Source: an uncultured Psychrobacter sp.
Lineage (GTDB): Bacteria; Pseudomonadota; Gammaproteobacteria; Pseudomonadales; Moraxellaceae
Direction: 5' to 3'
Length of the DNA stretch: 64,000 nucleotides
NCBI RefSeq assembly: GCF_947488565.1
Contig: NZ_CANKZC010000005.1
Span: 62,001 to 126,000, forward strand
The notes under the pieces were generated by a model. The model was not told the DNA's origin and searched no databases. It saw only the letters and a list, made by a program, of their open reading frames with translations. Shown piece after piece: positions 60,370 through 64,000 of this stretch. Both the position numbers and the translations under genes were made by a program. Numbering within the stretch: the first letter of the stretch is position 1; each line of letters opens with the position of its first letter.

Positions 60370-60508
60370 TTTTCCCAGCTTGCCCTAAACACTCCTATAT
60401 ACCTTTGTAATCCTGTATAAATAACGCGTCTAGCGTTTTTTTTATGCCTAACGTTTTCCTAATCTGACCGAACATAACCTACCTATCCCGTGACTTGTGT
60501 TGGTCTAT
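60370..60508 (+). repeat. Right copy of the 140-base diverged repeat
   Basis: Matches 33667-33806 with scattered differences, outside the island as defined by the att cores. Confidence 0.85.
60423..60443 (+). terminator. Second copy of the tRNA-Ser terminator hairpin
   Basis: AACGC-GTCTA-GCGTT followed by T-run, one base different in the loop from the left copy. It has no gene upstream now; it is either the original chromosomal terminator or part of a relic element. Confidence 0.7.
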
Positions 60509-60685
60509 TGATTGCTAAAACTGATTGCTTAATTGTCATTCATTGTAGCAATCACTGAGTTATGTAACTGTATCTTTCAAAAGCGTTTCTACTGATTTGA
60601 CATCAAGCGCCGGATTATACTACCATTGAAAGTTACCACTAATAATTTTGTCTATTAACCAATAAAACACTTTCGGAGTACCGTT

Positions 60686-60760
60686 ATGAAATGGACCAAA
60701 CCTGCTTTTCAAGACATTCGTATTGGGTTTGAAGTTACTATGTATTTCGAAGCACGCTAG
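60686..60760 (+). CDS. pqqA: PQQ precursor peptide PqqA
   Basis: A 24-residue peptide starting [20 protein letters not shown] and ending FEAR. Glu16 and Tyr20 in EVTMY are the residues joined to make pyrroloquinoline quinone. CGGAG stands before the ATG at 60686. It is followed by a strong hairpin and then pqqB. Confidence 0.97.
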   Translation: MKWTKPAFQDIRIGFEVTMYFEAR

Positions 60761-60802
60761 GTATTTTAAAGCGCGTTAAAATCTGTCAAACCTCGATTTG
60801 TT

Positions 60803-60836
60803 AAAAGCCCTAGATGACTAGGGCTTTTGTTTTTTT
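60803..60836 (+). terminator. Hairpin between pqqA and pqqB
   Basis: Perfect 11-base arms AAAAGCCCTAG / CTAGGGCTTTT with loop ATGA, then GTTTTTTT. It should end most transcripts after pqqA, giving more precursor peptide than enzyme message. Confidence 0.9.
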
Positions 60837-60850
60837 GGAAATATTAACTT

Positions 60851-61762
60851 ATGTATATTCATGTTTTAGGCTCAGCGGCAGGTGGCGGATTTCCGCAGTG
60901 GAATTGTAATTGCCATAATTGTCGCGGCGTGCGTCAGGGGTCGATTAATGCTAAGACGCGCACTCAGTCTTCGATTGCCATATCACAGAACGGCACAGAT
61001 TGGATTTTATTTAATGCCTCCCCCGATATTCGCCAGCAGTTGTTTGACTTTAAGGCGGCGCATCCCGCGCGCGGACTTAGAGACACGGGGATCAGTGCGG
61101 TGGTGCTGATGGACAGCCAGCTCGATCACACCACAGGGCTGTTGACCCTGCGCGAAGGCTGCCCGATGGATGTGTGGTGTACCGATATGGTGTATCAAGA
61201 TCTCACCACCGGATTTCCTATTTTTAATATGCTAACGCATTGGAATGGCGGGCTACAACACCATCAAATTGACCCCAATCAGCGATTTCATATCAACGGC
61301 TTTGATGATTTAGAATTGACGCCTTTGATTATAAAAAGCTCAGCCCCGCCCTACTCTCCGCACCGCAACGATCCACACGATGGTGATAATATCGCGCTGA
61401 TTGTCAAAGACTTAAGCAGTCAAAAGCAGCTGTTTTATGCGCCAGGACTGGCCAAAATTGATGAGCGCATTATGCAGATTATGCAAGCGTCTGATTGTGT
61501 GATGATTGATGGCACGTTATGGACTGACGATGAGATGCAAACCTGCGGCGTTGGCACTAAGACCGGTCAAGACATGGGTCATTTGCATATTAGCGGAGAG
61601 AACGGCTCACTGCATTATTTAGATCAGCTCACAGGCATCCGCAAGGTATTGATCCACATTAATAACACCAATCCCATCCTAGATGACGACTCCGAGCAAG
61701 CGGCTATCCTAAAGCAGCACGGGGTTGAGGTGGCATTTGATGGAATGCAGATTGAATTGTAG
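60851..61762 (+). CDS. pqqB: PQQ biosynthesis protein PqqB
   Basis: A 303-residue metallo-beta-lactamase-fold protein: [20 protein letters not shown] with the CxCxxC structural zinc site, [16 protein letters not shown], and C-terminal [16 protein letters not shown]. PqqB is proposed to hydroxylate the tyrosine moiety during PQQ formation. The ATG at 60851 is 14 bases past the hairpin's T-run. Confidence 0.97.
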   Translation: MYIHVLGSAAGGGFPQWNCNCHNCRGVRQGSINAKTRTQSSIAISQNGTDWILFNASPDIRQQLFDFKAAHPARGLRDTGISAVVLMDSQLDHTTGLLTLREGCPMDVWCTDMVYQDLTTGFPIFNMLTHWNGGLQHHQIDPNQRFHINGFDDLELTPLIIKSSAPPYSPHRNDPHDGDNIALIVKDLSSQKQLFYAPGLAKIDERIMQIMQASDCVMIDGTLWTDDEMQTCGVGTKTGQDMGHLHISGENGSLHYLDQLTGIRKVLIHINNTNPILDDDSEQAAILKQHGVEVAFDGMQIEL

Positions 61763-61810
61763 GACAATAACAATATCTAGTTAAGCCTCTTTAGAAGTAT
61801 TACCATTGAA

Positions 61811-61884
61811 TGCTGCTGGTATTAATTTTGCGCAGCCTCTGTCAGCGTAGACACAGCACGCAAGTAAAATTAATACCAGCAGCA
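61811..61884. repeat. Long inverted repeat between pqqB and pqqC (REP/MITE-like)
   Basis: Nineteen-base perfect arms (61811-61829 and 61866-61884, TGCTGCTGGTATTAATTTT type) enclose 36 bases with further GCG/CGC and CTGT/ACAG pairing. No T-run follows. It sits in an operon gap of 192 bases. Shape and size fit a dispersed palindromic repeat. Confidence 0.75.
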
Positions 61885-61954
61885 CATGGCTAAATATGTC
61901 AATTTTATCTAGGATTGACAATAAGCTGAGAATAGCAATCGTAAGGTGAAAACA

Positions 61955-62710
61955 ATGCCAGAAAAAACAGCCCTAAGCGCCAAAGAATTTGAACAAGCGA
62001 TCTTGGCTAAAGGTCAGTATTATCATATCTACCACCCCTTTCATATCATGATGCATGAAGGGCGCGCAACCCAGCAGCAAATTCAGGCTTGGGTGGCCAA
62101 TCGCTTTTATTATCAGATCAATATTCCGCTAAAGGACGCGGCGATCATGGCCAATTGTCCCGATCACCGTGTGCGTCAAGAGTGGATTCAGCGCATGATT
62201 GACCAAGATGGTGTCTATCCTGATGGCGGTGGCCGCGAGGCGTGGTTGGGACTTGGTGAGGCGGTAGGACTGACCCGCGAGCAAATCTTGTCTGAAGAAT
62301 TAGTGCTACCCGGCGTGCGCTTTGCAGTGGATGCTTATGTTAATTTTGCACGGCGGGCGACGTGGCGTGAGGCGGCCAGTAGCTCACTGACCGAGCTGTT
62401 TGCCCCGCAGATTCACCAGTCGCGCCTTGAGTCTTGGCCCAAGCACTACCCATGGATAAAGGAGCAAGGCTATACCTATTTTCGCTCGCGTCTGAGTCAA
62501 GCGCGCCGCGATGTCGAGCATGGTCTGACCATTACCTTGGACTCGTTTACCACGGTCGAAGAGCAGACACGCATGCTGGAGATTTTACAGTTTAAGCTTG
62601 ATATTTTATGGTCAATTTTGGATGCGCTGAGCCTAGCGTACGTCCACGACCAAGCGCCTTATCAAAGCGTGACTACAGATAAGGTATGGCATAGAGGATT
62701 GTTTAAATGA
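61955..62710 (+). CDS. pqqC: Pyrroloquinoline-quinone synthase PqqC
   Basis: A 251-residue oxidase that performs the last ring closure and eight-electron oxidation of [40 protein letters not shown] and [17 protein letters not shown] are typical. The ATG at 61955 has AAGGTG upstream; a GTG three codons earlier overlaps that site. The stop overlaps the pqqD start. Confidence 0.97.
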   Translation: MPEKTALSAKEFEQAILAKGQYYHIYHPFHIMMHEGRATQQQIQAWVANRFYYQINIPLKDAAIMANCPDHRVRQEWIQRMIDQDGVYPDGGGREAWLGLGEAVGLTREQILSEELVLPGVRFAVDAYVNFARRATWREAASSSLTELFAPQIHQSRLESWPKHYPWIKEQGYTYFRSRLSQARRDVEHGLTITLDSFTTVEEQTRMLEILQFKLDILWSILDALSLAYVHDQAPYQSVTTDKVWHRGLFK

Positions 62711-63003
62711 GTACGCCTAATGTAGTTCCCAATCTTGATTTATCGCTGGTGCCGACATGGCGGCATGGCTACCGCTTGCAGTTTGAGCCGGCACAAGACG
62801 CTTATGTGCTGCTCTACCCTGAGGGCATGATTAAGCTTAATGAGAGTGCGAGCATCATCGGTCAACAAATCGATGGTCAGGCGTCCGTTAGTGACATTAT
62901 CGAAAAGGTGAGCGCTATGTTTGGCGATGTGCCTGAGATCAAGCAAGACATCGTTGAGTACATGCTGGTCGCGCAGCGTGAACATTGGATTGATTTATTA
63001 TGA
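62707..63003 (+). CDS. pqqD: PQQ peptide chaperone PqqD
   Basis: A 98-residue PqqD (RiPP recognition element): [34 protein letters not shown] and a helical C-terminus. It presents PqqA to PqqE. It overlaps pqqC and pqqE by four bases each. Confidence 0.96.
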   Translation: MSTPNVVPNLDLSLVPTWRHGYRLQFEPAQDAYVLLYPEGMIKLNESASIIGQQIDGQASVSDIIEKVSAMFGDVPEIKQDIVEYMLVAQREHWIDLL

Positions 63004-64000
63004 GCCATGACGTTGGGCTACCGCTGTGGCTGCTCGCTGAGCTGACCTATCGCTGCCCCTTGCAATGTCCGTATTGCTCCAATCCGCTGGATTATGCGCA
63101 GTATCAAGAGGAGCTGACCACGGATGAATGGTATGACGTGTTTGATCAAGCGCGGCAGATGGGCGCGGTGCAGCTGGGATTCTCTGGCGGTGAGCCGCTG
63201 GTTCGTCAGGACTTAGAAGCGCTGGTGGCTTATGCGCATAATAAAGGTTTTTATACCAATTTAATCACCTCAGGCATGGGATTGAATGAATCGCGAATTG
63301 CTAACTTAAAACAAGCCGGTCTAGATCATATTCAAATCAGCTTTCAAGCCAGCGATCCGGTGGTCAATAACGCTCTAGCAGGATCAAAAAAAGCGTTTGA
63401 ACAAAAGTATGAGATGGCGCAATTGGTCAAAGCATACGATTATCCGATGGTGCTCAACTTCGTCATTCACCGGCAAAACATCGATCAGATTGATCAGATT
63501 ATTGAGCTGTGTTTGGAGCTTGGCGCAGATACGGTCGAGCTTGCCATTTGTCAGTTTTATGGTTGGGCGTTTGAGAACATGCAAGGGTTACTGCCTACCC
63601 AAGCGCAGTTAGTGAGAGCTGAGCGCATCACCAATGCGTATCGGCAAAAAATTGCAGATAACAATATTAAATGTAAGCTTATCTTTGTGGTTCCTGATTA
63701 TTATGAAGAGCGCCCAAAGGCGTGTATGGATGGTTGGGGCAAAATATTTTTGACCGTCGCGCCTGATGGTACCGCGCTGCCTTGCCACGCTGCCCGCCAG
63801 CTGCCGCTGATGTTTCCAAACGTGCGCGATACTCAGCTGTCCCATATTTGGTATGACTCGCCAAGCTTTAATGAGTTTCGCGGTGACGCTTGGATGCCGG
63901 ATATGTGCCAAAACTGCGAAGACAAAGAGCGCGATTATGGCGGCTGTCGCTGTCAAGCCTTTATGCTGACAGGCGATGCTAACAATGCCGATCCGGTGTG
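63000..64000 (+). CDS. pqqE: PqqA peptide cyclase PqqE (partial, C-terminus outside window)
   Basis: Starts [20 protein letters not shown] at 63000 (ATGA overlap with pqqD) and runs to the right edge without a stop. The radical SAM motif [25 protein letters not shown] and the SPASM cysteines ([31 protein letters not shown]) are present. It forms the Glu-Tyr carbon-carbon crosslink in PqqA. About 333 of the usual 370-390 residues are in the window. Confidence 0.96.
   Translation, partial: MSHDVGLPLWLLAELTYRCPLQCPYCSNPLDYAQYQEELTTDEWYDVFDQARQMGAVQLGFSGGEPLVRQDLEALVAYAHNKGFYTNLITSGMGLNESRIANLKQAGLDHIQISFQASDPVVNNALAGSKKAFEQKYEMAQLVKAYDYPMVLNFVIHRQNIDQIDQIIELCLELGADTVELAICQFYGWAFENMQGLLPTQAQLVRAERITNAYRQKIADNNIKCKLIFVVPDYYEERPKACMDGWGKIFLTVAPDGTALPCHAARQLPLMFPNVRDTQLSHIWYDSPSFNEFRGDAWMPDMCQNCEDKERDYGGCRCQAFMLTGDANNADPV

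Larger units (their letters stand above)
60344..60685. other. Region between attR and pqqA (342 bases)
   Basis: The first 165 bases carry the second copy of the attL-adjacent repeat (60370-60508), with terminator hairpin and one GTTGGTCTA (60499-60507). The rest holds a TGATTGCT (60522-60529) / AGCAATCA (60547-60554) inverted repeat and presumably the pqqA promoter. Confidence 0.6.

Overview
The window looks like a chromosome segment of a Psychrobacter-like member of the Moraxellaceae (Gammaproteobacteria). The BfmR/BfmS pair is close to the Acinetobacter pair as I remember it. The base composition is moderately AT-rich, and the housekeeping clusters (rpsP-rimM-trmD-rplS, atpIBEFHAGDC, zur-znuCB/znuA, dksA-gluQ, glnK-amtB, pqqABCDE) keep standard gammaproteobacterial layouts. 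The genus call is inference from remembered protein families; no search was run.

Layout. 1-2365: ribosomal/tRNA-methylation operon on the minus strand (rplS cut by the left edge). 2616-7275: an EnvZ-type kinase without an adjacent regulator, a tiny membrane protein, and BfmS/BfmR. 7821-16052: ATP synthase operon on the minus strand, with atpI well separated from atpB. 16336-19725: zinc uptake (znuA divergent from zur-znuC-znuB, with a perfect Zur-type palindrome between). 19921-25970: CpdA-like phosphoesterase, dksA, gluQ, ftsW, murD. 26624-31456: SulP transporter, tandem Usp protein, glnK-amtB. 31604-33431: DUF2147 protein, a small hypothetical and an exported DNA/RNA nuclease.

33560-33650 is a class II tRNA-Ser(GGA). 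Its last 24 bases plus two (26 bp) recur at 60318-60343, and a P4-type integrase follows the tRNA, so 33.6-60.3 kb is an integrated genomic island of about 26.7 kb. It carries (i) an integration/replication/recombination module: integrase, RHH-like hypothetical, YagK/YfjJ-type HUH protein, zinc-ribbon protein, DUF932, YqaJ nuclease, RDF-like protein and AlpA regulator, most followed by their own terminators; (ii) a metabolic cargo: lone TRAP solute-binding lipoprotein, iron alcohol dehydrogenase, SMP-30 lactonase, LuxR-type regulator and a histone-deacetylase-like amidohydrolase; (iii) a likely defence block of nine minus-strand genes at 49.2-59.8 kb. That block starts from a strong sigma-70-like promoter with a DUF4258-like protein split over two overlapping reading frames, then a methyltransferase/specificity fusion whose catalytic motifs are lost, then hsdR-hsdM-hsdS, a 143-residue unknown protein, a HipA-like kinase and a DUF3037-like partner. 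This block is the best candidate here for an undescribed system.

Beyond attR (60344-60508) about 140 bp match the sequence just inside attL, including the tRNA terminator hairpin and an integrase-arm-like repeat, which suggests a relic of a second related element. The window ends in pqqA-pqqB-pqqC-pqqD-pqqE (pqqE cut by the right edge), with a strong hairpin after pqqA and a long inverted repeat between pqqB and pqqC.
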